64,000 nucleotides of DNA from assembly GCA_034926675.1 (NCBI GenBank), contig JAYFQW010000001.1, positions 124,001 to 188,000 on the forward strand. The letters run 5' to 3'. How positions within the stretch are numbered: position 1 is the first letter of the stretch; every line of letters starts with the position of its first letter. The notes below the pieces were generated by a model that did not search any database, had not been told where the DNA came from, and worked only from the letters and a program-made list of their open reading frames with translations. Made by a program: the position numbers and the translations under genes. Positions 24,304 through 33,321 of the stretch are shown one piece after another. This DNA comes from Clostridia bacterium (lineage in GTDB: Bacteria > Bacillota > DTU025).

Positions 24304-25541
24304 ACCAGTACTTTGTAGATCTTCACGTACACATCGGACGGGACTCCTCCGGCAGGCCGGTGAAGGTCACCGGAGCACGCAACCTGACAGCTGAGAACAT
24401 CGCGCGGGAGTGTGCAACGAGGAAAGGCATCGATCTCGTTGCGGTGGTGGATTGCGCGTCTCGTCGGGTGATCGCTGATATCGAGCGTATGCTCGAATCG
24501 GGTGAGATGATCGAGGCGCCCGGAGGAGGCATGCGCTGCCTGGATACGACGACGGTGCTCCTAGGCGCGGAAGTCGAGGTCGCATGCCCGCGCAGCGGAA
24601 GCGCGCACTATCTGTCGCTATTCTCTTCGCTTCCTCTGATGCGTCGCTTTTCCGATGATCTCGGCAAGCACATGCGGAACGTGGATCTCTCCACGCAGAA
24701 GGCGAGGATGTCTCCCATTGACCTCGCTACAGCAACAAGATCTCTTGGTGGACTCTTCATCGTGGCCCACGCGTTCACGCCCCATAGAAGCCTGTATGGA
24801 ACATGCGCAAGGCGCATGTCCGATGTGTTTGAAGGGGTGGAACGCTCCCTGGTGTCAGGAGTGGAGCTTGGGCTCTCCGCCGATGCGGACATGGCTGATA
24901 GGATTTCGGAGTTGGAGCCCTTCACCTTCGTGTCGAACTCAGATGCGCACTCTCTTCCCAAGATCGGGCGGGAGTACAACATAGTTCAGATGGAGAGCCC
25001 ATGCTTCGACGAGTTGGCATTGGCCCTCTCTCGAACTGGGGGCAGGAGAGTAGTCGCCAACTACGGCCTTGACCCCAGGCTCGGGAAGTACCATCTGAGT
25101 GCCTGCGAAGAGTGTGGCGCCAGGTTCCACGCGGCCAGGCATGATGTGCGGGGAAACGATGCGACGGCAGTCCCCAGCGCGCCGCGGGGAAATCCGGGCA
25201 GGGCGTTGTGCCCCCATTGCGGCTCGGCCCGCATCGTAAAGGGCGTGTCGGACAGGGTCGAGGAGATCGCGGATACCGCGCAGCCCGTGCGGCCCGCCCA
25301 CCGTCCTCCTTACCACTATCAGATTCCACTGGAGTTCATCCCGGGTGTTGGCCCTCGGGCCATGGCTTCGTTGATCGATGCCTTCGGGACCGAGATGGCG
25401 GTCCTACACAGGGCGAAGGCTCTCGAGCTGGCCACGATCGTCGGCGAGACGCTGGCGCGCAGAATCGTGCTGGCGCGCGCAGGTGAATTGGACATCCAGG
25501 CAGGCGGCGGCGGCGCCTATGGCAAGCCTGTCTATGGTTAA
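24300..25541 (+). CDS. Endonuclease Q-like PHP-domain protein
   Basis: A 413-residue protein from TTG 24300. The N-terminal PHP domain has YFVDLHVHIGRDSSGRPVKVTGARNL (metal-binding DLHxH), DxVAVVDC, VAHAFTPHRS and SNSDAHS. A zinc module follows (CEECGARF near residue 272 and CPHCGS near 304), then a C-terminal helix-hairpin-helix (PLEFIPGVGPRAMASLIDAFG). This PHP-zinc-HhH layout is that of endonuclease Q, described in Thermococcales and some Bacillus (YqxK family), which nicks DNA 5' of deaminated bases such as uracil and hypoxanthine. The context nudF-endoQ-spoIIM agrees with YqxK. Function by homology only. Confidence 0.82.
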   Translation: MNQYFVDLHVHIGRDSSGRPVKVTGARNLTAENIARECATRKGIDLVAVVDCASRRVIADIERMLESGEMIEAPGGGMRCLDTTTVLLGAEVEVACPRSGSAHYLSLFSSLPLMRRFSDDLGKHMRNVDLSTQKARMSPIDLATATRSLGGLFIVAHAFTPHRSLYGTCARRMSDVFEGVERSLVSGVELGLSADADMADRISELEPFTFVSNSDAHSLPKIGREYNIVQMESPCFDELALALSRTGGRRVVANYGLDPRLGKYHLSACEECGARFHAARHDVRGNDATAVPSAPRGNPGRALCPHCGSARIVKGVSDRVEEIADTAQPVRPAHRPPYHYQIPLEFIPGVGPRAMASLIDAFGTEMAVLHRAKALELATIVGETLARRIVLARAGELDIQAGGGGAYGKPVYG

Positions 25542-25680
25542 GGCTCAGGGCCTGAGGCACGACGCCCGAGGCGGAAGCAGAAACAGGAGCAGAAGAGGAT
25601 TGATGGCAGCATATCGTTTGTCAGGTTTGGCATTCGCCCGTCTGCAGGCGCATACCCTATGGCCTGTGGGGGTGTACAAG

Positions 25681-26313
25681 ATGGCCAAGGCTAGGATCCG
25701 GTCCGGGCTGGCATATGAGCATGTTCGCTCAAACATGCCGGCATATGCAATCGTATTCGCTGTGCTGCTGACGGGCATATGCTTCGGCGCTGTATACGCA
25801 TCAGTAATGAAGGAGGGGCAGGTCAGCGCCTCCTACCTTGAGTCGGGGCTCGCGGGGCTGCGTACCTCTCTTCCGACCGGTCAGGGACGAGCCTTGTTGT
25901 CGAGCTTGGGGTTCAATCTGGCCACTGCCGGGCTGATGTGGCTCTCAGGGGCCACCGTGGTGGGGCTGCCCTTGGTATTCTTCGCCCTCTTCATGCGTGG
26001 ATTCTCCTGCGGGTTCACTGTTGCACTCATGGTGCGGGAGATGTCGGGCCCAGGGGCCGCAGTGGCTGTGGCTTCTGTGCTGCCGCACAACATGGTCGCT
26101 CTTCCGGCAATGATAGTCCTGGGCATGGCGTCGATCTCCTTCGCGTGGTCGGTGGTGCGGAAGAAGCTGTTGGGACTCGATGCCGATGTCCAACTGGCCT
26201 TCGCGAGGTCGGTCGCTGCTGCCATAATCGCGGCCATCGCGATGGTAGTCGCCTCTTTTGTTCAGGCGTACATCTCCCCGGCTCTGCTCGTTCTTGCGTC
26301 GAGGTTCGTGTGA
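25681..26313 (+). CDS. spoIIM: Stage II sporulation protein M
   Basis: A 210-residue polytopic membrane protein if started at ATG 25681 (GGGGGTG about 7 nt upstream), the family's usual length; ATG 25603 would add 26 residues. Membrane segments are visible at AIVFAVLLTGICFGAVYAS, the ATAGLMWLSGATVVGLPLVFFALFMRG region, the MVALPAMIVLGMASISFAW region and the AAIIAAIAMVVASFVQAYI region. GFSCGFTVALM and NMVALPAMI are conserved. SpoIIM is part of the SpoIID-M-P peptidoglycan machine that drives engulfment of the forespore, normally made in the mother cell under sigma-E. I saw no sigma-E promoter in the short upstream gap. Confidence 0.88.
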   Translation: MAKARIRSGLAYEHVRSNMPAYAIVFAVLLTGICFGAVYASVMKEGQVSASYLESGLAGLRTSLPTGQGRALLSSLGFNLATAGLMWLSGATVVGLPLVFFALFMRGFSCGFTVALMVREMSGPGAAVAVASVLPHNMVALPAMIVLGMASISFAWSVVRKKLLGLDADVQLAFARSVAAAIIAAIAMVVASFVQAYISPALLVLASRFV

Positions 26314-26407
26314 CCACAAGGAGTCTTTCCTGAGGCGTCGAACTGAGACCCAGTGCACTGCCGTGGTTCGAAGACCACGGGTCAGCAGAGTGGATGGAGG
26401 AGGAAAG

Positions 26408-27346
26408 GTGCTTCCGTGTATTGAAGAGTACCTTAACTACCTGGCTGTCGAGAGAGGATTGGCAGAGAACACCCTGGAGTCGTATGGCAGGGACCTCTCC
26501 CAGTACGCCGTCTTCGCCGCGAAATCGCGGAGGGGCGCCGACGAGCCATGTGATGACGACCTGCTGACTGCCGGGCAGGCCACGGCTTCTGGCTTTATCG
26601 CAAGCACAATCGCAGGCGGCGGCTCGGCTGCGTCCGCCAGCAGGAAGCTCACGGCAATGCGTGGCATGTACAAATTCCTGGTTCGAGAGGGGTTCGTACC
26701 GCGCGATCCAACTGCGAATCTGGTATCACCTAGGAAGGCTGAGCGACTTCCTAGGGTCCTGAGTGTCGCTGAGGTGGACAGGCTCCTGGCTTTCGCGAGC
26801 TCGAATGTCCATCCAACTGCCGGCGATGGTGATCAGCGCGTGCAGAACATGCGAGACCGCGCTATGCTGGAACTGATGTACGCCTCTGGCCTGCGAGTGT
26901 CGGAGTTGGTGTCTCTGAAGACCAGTGACGTGGATCTGGAACTCGGGTTCGTGCGATGTGTTGGCAAGGGCAACCGAGAGAGGATAGTGCCAGTGGGGGA
27001 GAGGGCATCTGAGGCGATCCGCGCCTACCTGGCTGTTGGAAGAAGGGAGATATCCGGGGCCATGGATGATGGCTGCCTGTTCATCACCGGACGGGGAACC
27101 CGGATGACCAGACAGGCATTTTGGAAGATCATCAAGCGCCGTGCGATGGAGGCTGGAGTCCCCGCTAGCATCACTCCACACACCTTGCGGCATTCCTTTG
27201 CCACGCACCTTCTTGAGAACGGAGCCGACCTCAGGTCTGTCCAGGAGATGCTAGGCCATGCCGATATACGTACAACTCAGGTCTACACTCATCTGACCGG
27301 GGTGAAACTAAGGGAGGCCTACGACAGGCATCACCCACGGGCTTGA
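26408..27346 (+). CDS. xerD: Site-specific tyrosine recombinase XerD
   Basis: A 312-residue protein from GTG 26408 with GGAGGAGG upstream. It has the SAM-like N-terminal DNA-binding domain (IEEYLNYLAVERGLAENTLESY) and the catalytic domain with ASGLRVSEL (Arg163), VGKGNRERIVPV (active-site Lys), HTLRHSFATHLLENGADLRSVQEMLGH and nucleophile Tyr293. XerD acts with XerC (CodV) at dif to resolve chromosome dimers. Bacillus has the same position before drm/deoB, though fur, which lies between spoIIM and xerD there, is not present here. Confidence 0.93.
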   Translation: MLPCIEEYLNYLAVERGLAENTLESYGRDLSQYAVFAAKSRRGADEPCDDDLLTAGQATASGFIASTIAGGGSAASASRKLTAMRGMYKFLVREGFVPRDPTANLVSPRKAERLPRVLSVAEVDRLLAFASSNVHPTAGDGDQRVQNMRDRAMLELMYASGLRVSELVSLKTSDVDLELGFVRCVGKGNRERIVPVGERASEAIRAYLAVGRREISGAMDDGCLFITGRGTRMTRQAFWKIIKRRAMEAGVPASITPHTLRHSFATHLLENGADLRSVQEMLGHADIRTTQVYTHLTGVKLREAYDRHHPRA

Positions 27347-27358
27347 CATGGAGGCGTC

Positions 27359-28573
27359 GTGGATATTGTGAGAGCAGTAATACTCGTTCTCGATGGAGTG
27401 GGCGTGGGTGAACTTCCAGATGCCAATCTCTACGGAGACCAGGGCAGCAACACCCTAGGGAATGCGGCCCGCGTCGCTGGTGGGTTAAGCCTGCCCAACT
27501 TCGAACGGCTGGGCCTTGGGAACTTGGCGAGGGATGCAGGGTTCGATCTGCTGGGAGTAGCGCCAGTGGATCACCCTATCGCTTCCTACGGCACAATGGC
27601 CGAGGTGTCGCCGGGGAAGGACACGACTACCGGTCACTGGGAGCTAGCTGGCATTCAGCTTAGAGAACCCTTCCCGACTTACCCAAATGGGTTTCCCCCT
27701 GAGGTCATCGAGGAATTTGAGCGCCGGATCAACCGGCAGGTCCTGGGCAACTACGCCGCATCGGGCACGCAGATCATCGCGGTTCTTGGCGAAGAGCACA
27801 TGAGAACAGGCAGGCCCATAGTGTACACGTCTGCCGACTCAGTGCTTCAAATCGCAGCCCACGAGGATGTGATCCCGGTTGAGACACTGTACGAGATGTG
27901 CCTCATTGCACGACGGATTCTCGTCGGCCCCCATGCGTTAGGAAGGGTAATCGCCAGGCCGTTCTCGGGCCAGCCTGGTGCTTTTGAGCGGACGACCGGG
28001 CGTCGCGATTTCTCGGTCGCGCCCACAGGGCCGACTCTCCTCGATCTGGCAGCCCGGTCTGGGCTGGATGTGATGGCATGTGGGAAAATCGATGACATCT
28101 TCGCAAACCAGGGAATAACCTTGTCGAAGCATGTTGCAGGAAACGACGGGGTATTCGATGCTGCTCTCAGTTTCCTCGATGAGGGCAGGCAGGGCCTTGT
28201 GTTTGCTAACCTCATCGATTTCGATATGAAGTGGGGGCATCGCAACGATGTGAATGGCTTCGCAGCGGGGATGGAGCACATCGACTCACGCCTGCCTGAG
28301 CTTCTAGATAGGCTCTCCAGTTCCGATCTGCTGCTGATCTGTGCCGATCATGGAAATGACCCAACCACCCCGAGCACCGACCACTCCAGGGAGTACGTTC
28401 CAGTGCTTGCCCACCGGCCCCACAGGGCAGGTGATGGTGTGTCGATAGGAGTCAGGCCCACGTTTGCAGACCTCGGGGCCACCGTCGCTGATTTCCTTGG
28501 GATCGAGTGGACTCTGGCTGGCGAAAGCTTCGGGCGCCTGGTTGTGGGCGGTAGTGAGCAGGGGAGGCATTAG
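27359..28573 (+). CDS. deoB: Phosphopentomutase
   Basis: A 404-residue alkaline-phosphatase-superfamily protein from GTG 27359. Motifs: [16 protein letters not shown] (first metal site), [13 protein letters not shown] (catalytic Thr region), [16 protein letters not shown], and [24 protein letters not shown] (second metal site). It interconverts ribose-1-P or deoxyribose-1-P and the 5-phosphates, linking nucleoside salvage to the pentose phosphate pathway. One base separates its stop from the nucleoside phosphorylase start, so they are co-expressed. Confidence 0.95.
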   Translation: MDIVRAVILVLDGVGVGELPDANLYGDQGSNTLGNAARVAGGLSLPNFERLGLGNLARDAGFDLLGVAPVDHPIASYGTMAEVSPGKDTTTGHWELAGIQLREPFPTYPNGFPPEVIEEFERRINRQVLGNYAASGTQIIAVLGEEHMRTGRPIVYTSADSVLQIAAHEDVIPVETLYEMCLIARRILVGPHALGRVIARPFSGQPGAFERTTGRRDFSVAPTGPTLLDLAARSGLDVMACGKIDDIFANQGITLSKHVAGNDGVFDAALSFLDEGRQGLVFANLIDFDMKWGHRNDVNGFAAGMEHIDSRLPELLDRLSSSDLLLICADHGNDPTTPSTDHSREYVPVLAHRPHRAGDGVSIGVRPTFADLGATVADFLGIEWTLAGESFGRLVVGGSEQGRH

Positions 28574-28574
28574 G

Positions 28575-29882
28575 ATGAGAGTGCCAGATATCATCATGAA
28601 GAAGCGAGATGGACAAGAGCTCTCCCCAGAGGAGATCAGGCTCCTGATCGACGGGATGATTCGGGGCGATGTTCCCGATTACCAGATGTCCGCGTTCTGC
28701 ATGGCCGTCTTCTTCCGCGGGATGTCGGCTGAGGAGACCACCGCCCTCACCATGGCAATGGTCAACTCCGGCAGAGTAGTGGATCTGTCCGCCATCCCAG
28801 GCATTAAGGTCGACAAGCACTCCACCGGCGGCGTGGGCGACACCACCACCCTCGTGCTCGCCCCGATGGCAGCAGCAGCGGGAGTGCCTGTGGCGAAGAT
28901 GTCGGGCCGTGGCCTTGGGCATACCGGCGGGACCCTTGATAAGCTCGAGTCCATTCCTGGGTTCACGGTCTCCCTGTCTGAGCGCGAGTTTGTGAAGCAG
29001 GTCAACTCCATCGGAATCGCGGTGGTGGGGCAGACCGAAGATGTGGCCCCGGCAGACAAGATGCTCTATGCACTCAGAGACGTCACAGCGACCGTAGAGA
29101 GCATACCTCTGATCGCCGCGAGCATCATGAGCAAGAAGATCGCCACCGGCGCTGATGCCATTGTCCTCGACGTCAAGGCAGGTTCCGGTGCGTTCATGAA
29201 CGCGCTTCCTCAGGCTCAGCAACTGGCTAGGCTCATGGTGGACATCGGTAGACTCGCCGGACGGCGTGTTGCGGCAGTGATCTCCGACATGAACCAGCCT
29301 TTGGGACGGGCCATTGGCAACTCGCTTGAGGTGATCGAAGCAATCGAGACTCTCCGAGGCGCGGGATCGCCCAGATTGCTCGCCCTCTGCATGGAGCTGG
29401 GCGCGCGCATGCTAATGCTTGCAGGCGCAGAGGGAAATCTGGAATCAGCTCGGCGAAGGCTCGCGCGCATGGTGGAATCCGGCGCTGCCGAGAACAAGCT
29501 GCGGCAGATGGTGGAGGCGCAGGGCGGAGACCCGAGTTTCGTTGACCATCCTGAGCGCCTGGCAGTAGCCTCGACTACTTGCGAGATCCTGGCCTCGAGT
29601 GGGGCCTACGTCTGTGCGGTGGATGCCCTCACCTTGGGCCGGGCCGCCATGGCGATGGGCGCCGGACGCCAGCGCAAGGGCGACCCAGTGGATCTGACTT
29701 GCGGTCTGAGGGTTCGCGCAATAGCCGGCGAGCGGGTCGAGGCTGGGCAGCCTGTGGCCACCCTATATGCCAGCGACCGGAGTCGACTGGAAGAGGGGCT
29801 CGCGATAGCGCGGGAGGCGTTCTCCTACTCGACCGAGCCTGCCCCTGGCTCGCCCCTTGTGTACGAGGCGATAGAGGGCTGA
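28575..29882 (+). CDS. pdp: Pyrimidine-nucleoside phosphorylase
   Basis: A 435-residue protein from ATG 28575 (MRVPDIIMKKRDGQELSPEEI) behind GGGGAGG; an upstream in-frame extension lies inside deoB and is rejected. The family signature runs from SGRGLGHTGGTLDKLESIPGF; KVDKHSTGGVGDT and DVKAGSGAFM are also present. The enzyme cleaves thymidine, deoxyuridine and uridine with phosphate. With deoB it forms a nucleoside-catabolic pair; in this lineage it takes the place of the purine phosphorylase (pupG) found next to drm in B. subtilis. Confidence 0.94.
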   Translation: MRVPDIIMKKRDGQELSPEEIRLLIDGMIRGDVPDYQMSAFCMAVFFRGMSAEETTALTMAMVNSGRVVDLSAIPGIKVDKHSTGGVGDTTTLVLAPMAAAAGVPVAKMSGRGLGHTGGTLDKLESIPGFTVSLSEREFVKQVNSIGIAVVGQTEDVAPADKMLYALRDVTATVESIPLIAASIMSKKIATGADAIVLDVKAGSGAFMNALPQAQQLARLMVDIGRLAGRRVAAVISDMNQPLGRAIGNSLEVIEAIETLRGAGSPRLLALCMELGARMLMLAGAEGNLESARRRLARMVESGAAENKLRQMVEAQGGDPSFVDHPERLAVASTTCEILASSGAYVCAVDALTLGRAAMAMGAGRQRKGDPVDLTCGLRVRAIAGERVEAGQPVATLYASDRSRLEEGLAIAREAFSYSTEPAPGSPLVYEAIEG

Positions 29883-29901
29883 GGGACGGCTGAGCAAGCC
29901 T

Positions 29902-29929
29902 GTATATCGGGGCATGCGTCCGAATACTC
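29902..29929 (+). promoter_or_regulatory. Weak candidate forespore promoter for dacF
   Basis: GTATA (29902-29906), 16 bp, AATACTC (29923-29929). The -10 resembles the forespore-type boxes found before spoVAC and gerW in this window, but the spacing is 2 bp short and the last base differs. Bacillus dacF is sigma-F dependent. Offered as a weak candidate only. Confidence 0.25.
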
Positions 29930-29964
29930 TTCCCGTGAGGAAGCAGGAAAGGGAGGCATGCCCC

Positions 29965-31209
29965 TTGTCGCTTATTCTCCATGTCGCGGACGTGCGTCCG
30001 ATCCGACGGGCTCTCATCGCCGGATTTGCTGCTGTGTGCATTCTCCTTTCATGGGGAACTGCAGGACGGACCGCCCCCGCCACAGTCGGCAAACCCACCG
30101 GCGCCGGGCAAGAGCTCACAGGAAAGATAACTGCACCATCTGCGATTCTTGTCGAACCTTCCACAGGGCGCGTGCTGTGGGAGAAGAACGCCGATGTGAG
30201 CAGGCCAATCGCGAGTGTCGTGAAGGTGATGACTCTTACCCTGGTGATGGAGGCGCTCGATGCTGGCACGATAAGACTTGATGACCCGGTAACCGCGTCG
30301 GAGCATGTAGTGTCGATGGGAGGCTCTCAGATATGGCTCGAGTCGGGGGAGACGATGCCAGTATCGGAGTTGATCAAGGCGGTCGCAATTGAGTCGGCGA
30401 ACGATGCCGCAGTCGCCCTTGCGGAACTCGTGGCAGGGAGCGAGGAATCCTTCGTTTCGATGATGAATGAGAAGGCGCGCTCTCTGGGCTGCACGAACAC
30501 ATCATTCGTCAACGCCACGGGGCTTCCCGGCGCGACTGCGGCCGATGATTGCACTTCTTCCGCCCATGATGTGGCCCTCATCTCTCGTGAACTGCTCAAG
30601 CACTCGAAGATCCATGAGTGGCTGACGGTGTGGATCGGGTACGTGAGAGACGGAAAGAACATGCTCACCAACACGAACAGGTTGATTCGATTCTACCCTG
30701 GGGCTGATGGTTTGAAGACCGGATTCACCGAGCGCGCCAAGTACTGCCTTTCAGCTACTGCAATGAGGAACGGCGTGAGAGTGATCGCAGTGGTGCTCGG
30801 TGTGCCCACATCCGCCGTGCGGTTCGCGGAGGCCTCTCTTCTTCTCGACTACGGTTTCAGGATGTGCGAGGCCCACACTCTTGCCGTGGCGGGTCAGGAA
30901 ATTGGCACGATAAGAGTTTGTAGAGGGACGCTCACGTCTGTGCCTGTCAGCGTCAGAGAGGATGTCAAGGTGGTGACTCAAAAAGGCTCCGAGAGCAAGA
31001 TTGAGGCCAGGCTGTCTCTTCCACAAAGTGTGGATGCTCCAGTATCACGCGGGCAGGCGGTTGGAAGGCTGGTGGCCACAGTAGACGGTGAAGAGACAGT
31101 GTCGGTGGATCTCGTGGCGTCAACGGATGCCCCGAGAGCCAGGTTCGCGACGATACTCGTCCGATCCACCAGGGAGTTGTTCCGATCGGTGTTTATCTTC
31201 GGAAGATAG
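29965..31209 (+). CDS. dacF: D-alanyl-D-alanine carboxypeptidase (DacF type)
   Basis: A 414-residue penicillin-binding protein. TTG 29965 is preferred because GGGAGG is 8 nt upstream; ATG 29914 has no SD. The N-terminus (IRRALIAGFAAVCILLSWGTAGRTA) is a signal peptide. Active-site motifs are complete: Ser84-Val-Val-Lys87, Ser144-Ala-Asn146 and Lys251-Thr-Gly253. A C-terminal beta domain and a final hydrophobic/amphipathic segment (LVRSTRELFRSVFIFG) follow, typical of PBP5-class membrane anchoring. It trims the terminal D-Ala of peptidoglycan stem peptides. Location before spoIIAA is that of dacF, linked to spore cortex synthesis. Confidence 0.92.
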   Translation: MSLILHVADVRPIRRALIAGFAAVCILLSWGTAGRTAPATVGKPTGAGQELTGKITAPSAILVEPSTGRVLWEKNADVSRPIASVVKVMTLTLVMEALDAGTIRLDDPVTASEHVVSMGGSQIWLESGETMPVSELIKAVAIESANDAAVALAELVAGSEESFVSMMNEKARSLGCTNTSFVNATGLPGATAADDCTSSAHDVALISRELLKHSKIHEWLTVWIGYVRDGKNMLTNTNRLIRFYPGADGLKTGFTERAKYCLSATAMRNGVRVIAVVLGVPTSAVRFAEASLLLDYGFRMCEAHTLAVAGQEIGTIRVCRGTLTSVPVSVREDVKVVTQKGSESKIEARLSLPQSVDAPVSRGQAVGRLVATVDGEETVSVDLVASTDAPRARFATILVRSTRELFRSVFIFGR

Positions 31210-31224
31210 CGAGCCCCTCCCTAC

Positions 31225-31253
31225 GAAGGAATGCCATCTCCGAGAGAGAATCT
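31225..31253 (+). promoter_or_regulatory. Sigma-H-like promoter for the spoIIA operon
   Basis: GAAGGAATG (31225-31233) and AGAGAATCT (31245-31253). AGGA and GAAT are 17 nt apart, which equals the sigma-H architecture RnAGGAwWW-N11-12-RnnGAATww known from B. subtilis, where spoIIA is a sigma-H target. It lies 45 bp before the spoIIAA start in an 88-bp gap after dacF. Confidence 0.6.
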
Positions 31254-31297
31254 ATATCTAGGAGTGGGCTTACTTCTTGCGGCCGGGAGGTCATGGC

Positions 31298-31666
31298 TTG
31301 ATCGACAGCAGGATCTCAGGATCCAACGTCATCGTCACGGTCCGCGGCGAGCTCGACCTGACCCGATCAGATGGGTTCCGGCGGGATCTTGACGCTGTCA
31401 CCGAGGCGCACCCTGAGGCGCGCCGCCTGATCCTGTGCATGGACAGGGTAACGTTTATCGACAGCTCTGGGCTAGGCATCATCTTCGGGACCAACCGGCG
31501 CCTCACTGCTAGGGGAGTGGGCTTCGCGATTGCTGGCCCGCGGGCGCAGGCCTGGCGCGCACTGGAGCTTCTGGGAGTCCCGAGTGTGATCCCCGTGTAC
31601 GATTCCCTAGAACAGGCGCTTTCGGCGCGTCCGGAGGGCGGAAAATGCAGGAACAGGTCGCTATGA
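31298..31666 (+). CDS. spoIIAA: Anti-sigma-F factor antagonist SpoIIAA
   Basis: A 122-residue STAS-domain protein from TTG 31298 (GGGAGG 7 nt upstream). The phosphorylation loop VTFIDSSGLGIIFGTNRR has Ser56/Ser57 in the DSSG motif, equivalent to the serine phosphorylated by SpoIIAB. Unphosphorylated SpoIIAA releases sigma-F from SpoIIAB in the forespore. The gene overlaps spoIIAB by 22 bp. Confidence 0.93.
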   Translation: MIDSRISGSNVIVTVRGELDLTRSDGFRRDLDAVTEAHPEARRLILCMDRVTFIDSSGLGIIFGTNRRLTARGVGFAIAGPRAQAWRALELLGVPSVIPVYDSLEQALSARPEGGKCRNRSL

Positions 31667-32076
31667 ACCGAGCAGTAGTTGAGTTCGACTCAGTAGATGG
31701 AAATCTCGGGTTCGCTCGCGTGGCCGCGGCCAGTTTCGCCGCCCAACTCGACTTCACCGTGGACGAGCTTGAGGATATCAAACTTGCTGTGTCGGAAGCA
31801 GTCTCCAACTGCATCGTTCACGCTTACCCAAACGCGATCGGAAGAGTCAGGATGTCGCTTGAATCCTCCCACGGCCATTTCGCCCTGGAAATCGAGGACT
31901 GGGGCACGGGAATAGCGGACATCGCCGAGGCGCGCCTTCCAGGCCGAACCACCTGTCCTGAACGGATCGGCATGGGGTTCACCCTCATGGAAGCTCTCTC
32001 TTTGCACCTGGAGGTGGAATCGGAGCTGGGGCGAGGAACTCGAGTCAGGATGGCGTTCGCGCCCGATCAGGCCTAG
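31645..32076 (+). CDS. spoIIAB: Anti-sigma-F factor / serine kinase SpoIIAB
   Basis: A 143-residue GHKL ATPase-fold protein. Motifs: SEAVSNCIVHAYP (N box), DWGTGIAD (G1) and RIGMGFTLMEAL (G2). It binds and inhibits sigma-F and phosphorylates SpoIIAA. ATG 31645 has GGAGG 7-8 nt upstream; an alternative ATG 31663 overlaps the spoIIAA stop as ATGA and gives a protein whose N-terminus aligns better with Bacillus SpoIIAB. Either start keeps the whole domain. Confidence 0.93.
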   Translation: MQEQVAMNRAVVEFDSVDGNLGFARVAAASFAAQLDFTVDELEDIKLAVSEAVSNCIVHAYPNAIGRVRMSLESSHGHFALEIEDWGTGIADIAEARLPGRTTCPERIGMGFTLMEALSLHLEVESELGRGTRVRMAFAPDQA

Positions 32077-32080
32077 AGCA

Positions 32081-32800
32081 ATGCCTGCCAAGAAGCATGG
32101 ATCTGGCAACGAAGAGGACTGCGGAGTTCGCCCGGACCGCGGGGATCTCGCGAGGCGACACGCAGGTTTGGTAATGAGCTTGGCTCGGAGATTTGCGGGA
32201 AGAGCGGAGCTCGTCGACTTGTATCAGGCGGGTTGCGTGGGTCTGCTTCGCGCCATCGATAGGTTCGATCCTGAACGCGGAAGCGCGTTCTCAACGTATG
32301 CTGCACCTCTGATCGTTTCAGAGATGATATCGTACTTGAGAGGGCTCGGACCTGTCCACCTGCCTCGGCCTGTGCGCGAGCTTGCGATTAGGTGTCGGCG
32401 AGCGCAGGACGCCCTCAGATCGGAACTCCTCCGTGAGCCCACAATCTCTGAGATTAGCCTGATGGTAGGCGCTGATCCGGCGGATGTGGCATGGGCGATG
32501 GAATCCGGCTCATCCGTTGCCTCAATTGATGAGCGCGTGTCCGGCGCTGACAACTCGCTCCCTCTCATTGATGTGATCCCAGGGTCACAATCCCACGAGC
32601 AGGCGATAGTCGAGTCCGCCTCATTGCATTCCGCCATCTCTGGGCTCGCCGATATCCAGCAGACGGTGATCAGAATGCGCTACTTCGAACAGCTTACTCA
32701 AGTCCAGGTTGCACACGCTCTGGGAATCTCCCAGCCAAAGGCGCACAGGCTGGAGAAGGCAGCCTTGATGGCTCTTCGCCGCAGCATTGATGCGGAATGA
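32081..32800 (+). CDS. sigF: RNA polymerase sporulation sigma factor SigF
   Basis: A 239-residue sigma-70 family protein without region 1. Region 2 includes DLYQAGCVGLLRAIDRFDPERGSAFSTYAAPLIVSEMISYLR. Region 3 has REPTISEISLMVGADPADV, and region 4 includes RYFEQLTQVQVAHALGISQPKAHRLEKAAL. Third gene of spoIIA, thus sigma-F, the first forespore-specific sigma factor. Its spacing of 4 bp from spoIIAB and the conserved order leave little doubt. Its stop codon lies within the -35 of the predicted spoVAC promoter. Confidence 0.94.
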   Translation: MPAKKHGSGNEEDCGVRPDRGDLARRHAGLVMSLARRFAGRAELVDLYQAGCVGLLRAIDRFDPERGSAFSTYAAPLIVSEMISYLRGLGPVHLPRPVRELAIRCRRAQDALRSELLREPTISEISLMVGADPADVAWAMESGSSVASIDERVSGADNSLPLIDVIPGSQSHEQAIVESASLHSAISGLADIQQTVIRMRYFEQLTQVQVAHALGISQPKAHRLEKAALMALRRSIDAE

Positions 32801-32824
32801 AACCGTGCTTCCAGTCGCATACTA
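32795..32824 (+). promoter_or_regulatory. Sigma-G-like (forespore) promoter for spoVAC
   Basis: GAATG (32795-32799), 18 bp, CATACTA (32818-32824). This agrees with the forespore sigma-G pattern GHATR / CATNHTA of Bacillus, where the spoVA operon is a sigma-G target. The -10 ends 26 bp before the spoVAC start. The same elements and spacing recur before gerW (40463). Confidence 0.6.
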
Positions 32825-32850
32825 CCCGTTGCAGGGGAGTGACGCGACAC

Positions 32851-33318
32851 ATGGCAAGTCCTGGTGAACGAAAGAGCAAGGCGAATGAGGCGGCGCAGTA
32901 CAGGAAACTGGCGGAATCCATCATGCCAAAGCCGCCGCTTGCCAGGGATCTCGCCGTATCCTTCGTGGTTGGCGGCATGATATGCGCGGTCGGGCAGGGA
33001 GTGCTGAACGCCTTCATGGCGACTGGGATGACCCAGGAAGAGGCAGTAGCTCCCACTCTTGCGGCGATGATCCTCATCGGCGCAATCCTCACTGGCCTTT
33101 CCATATACCATCACATCGGGGAGTATGCCGGGGCGGGAGCAGCAGTGCCGATAACTGGTTTCTCCAACACGGTGGCGGCTGCGGCCATGGAGTTCAAACG
33201 CGAAGGGTACATCCTGGGCATGGGAGCGAAGATGTTCATCATCGCAGGCCCTGTACTAGTGTACGGAATCGTGTCCGGGATTACGGTCGCCTTCATCAGG
33301 TGGCTGTACAAGGGGTGA
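32851..33318 (+). CDS. spoVAC: Stage V sporulation protein AC
   Basis: A 155-residue membrane protein from ATG 32851; upstream in-frame codons would overlap sigF and the promoter. After a basic N-terminus it has membrane segments around VSFVVGGMICAVGQGVLNAF, AAMILIGAILTGLSIYHHI and IIAGPVLVYGIVSGITVAFI, with the conserved EYAGAGAAVPITGFSNT loop. SpoVAC forms part of the inner-membrane channel for dipicolinic acid uptake into and release from the spore core; it has been described as mechanosensitive in Bacillus. Confidence 0.92.
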   Translation: MASPGERKSKANEAAQYRKLAESIMPKPPLARDLAVSFVVGGMICAVGQGVLNAFMATGMTQEEAVAPTLAAMILIGAILTGLSIYHHIGEYAGAGAAVPITGFSNTVAAAAMEFKREGYILGMGAKMFIIAGPVLVYGIVSGITVAFIRWLYKG

Positions 33319-33321
33319 ACC

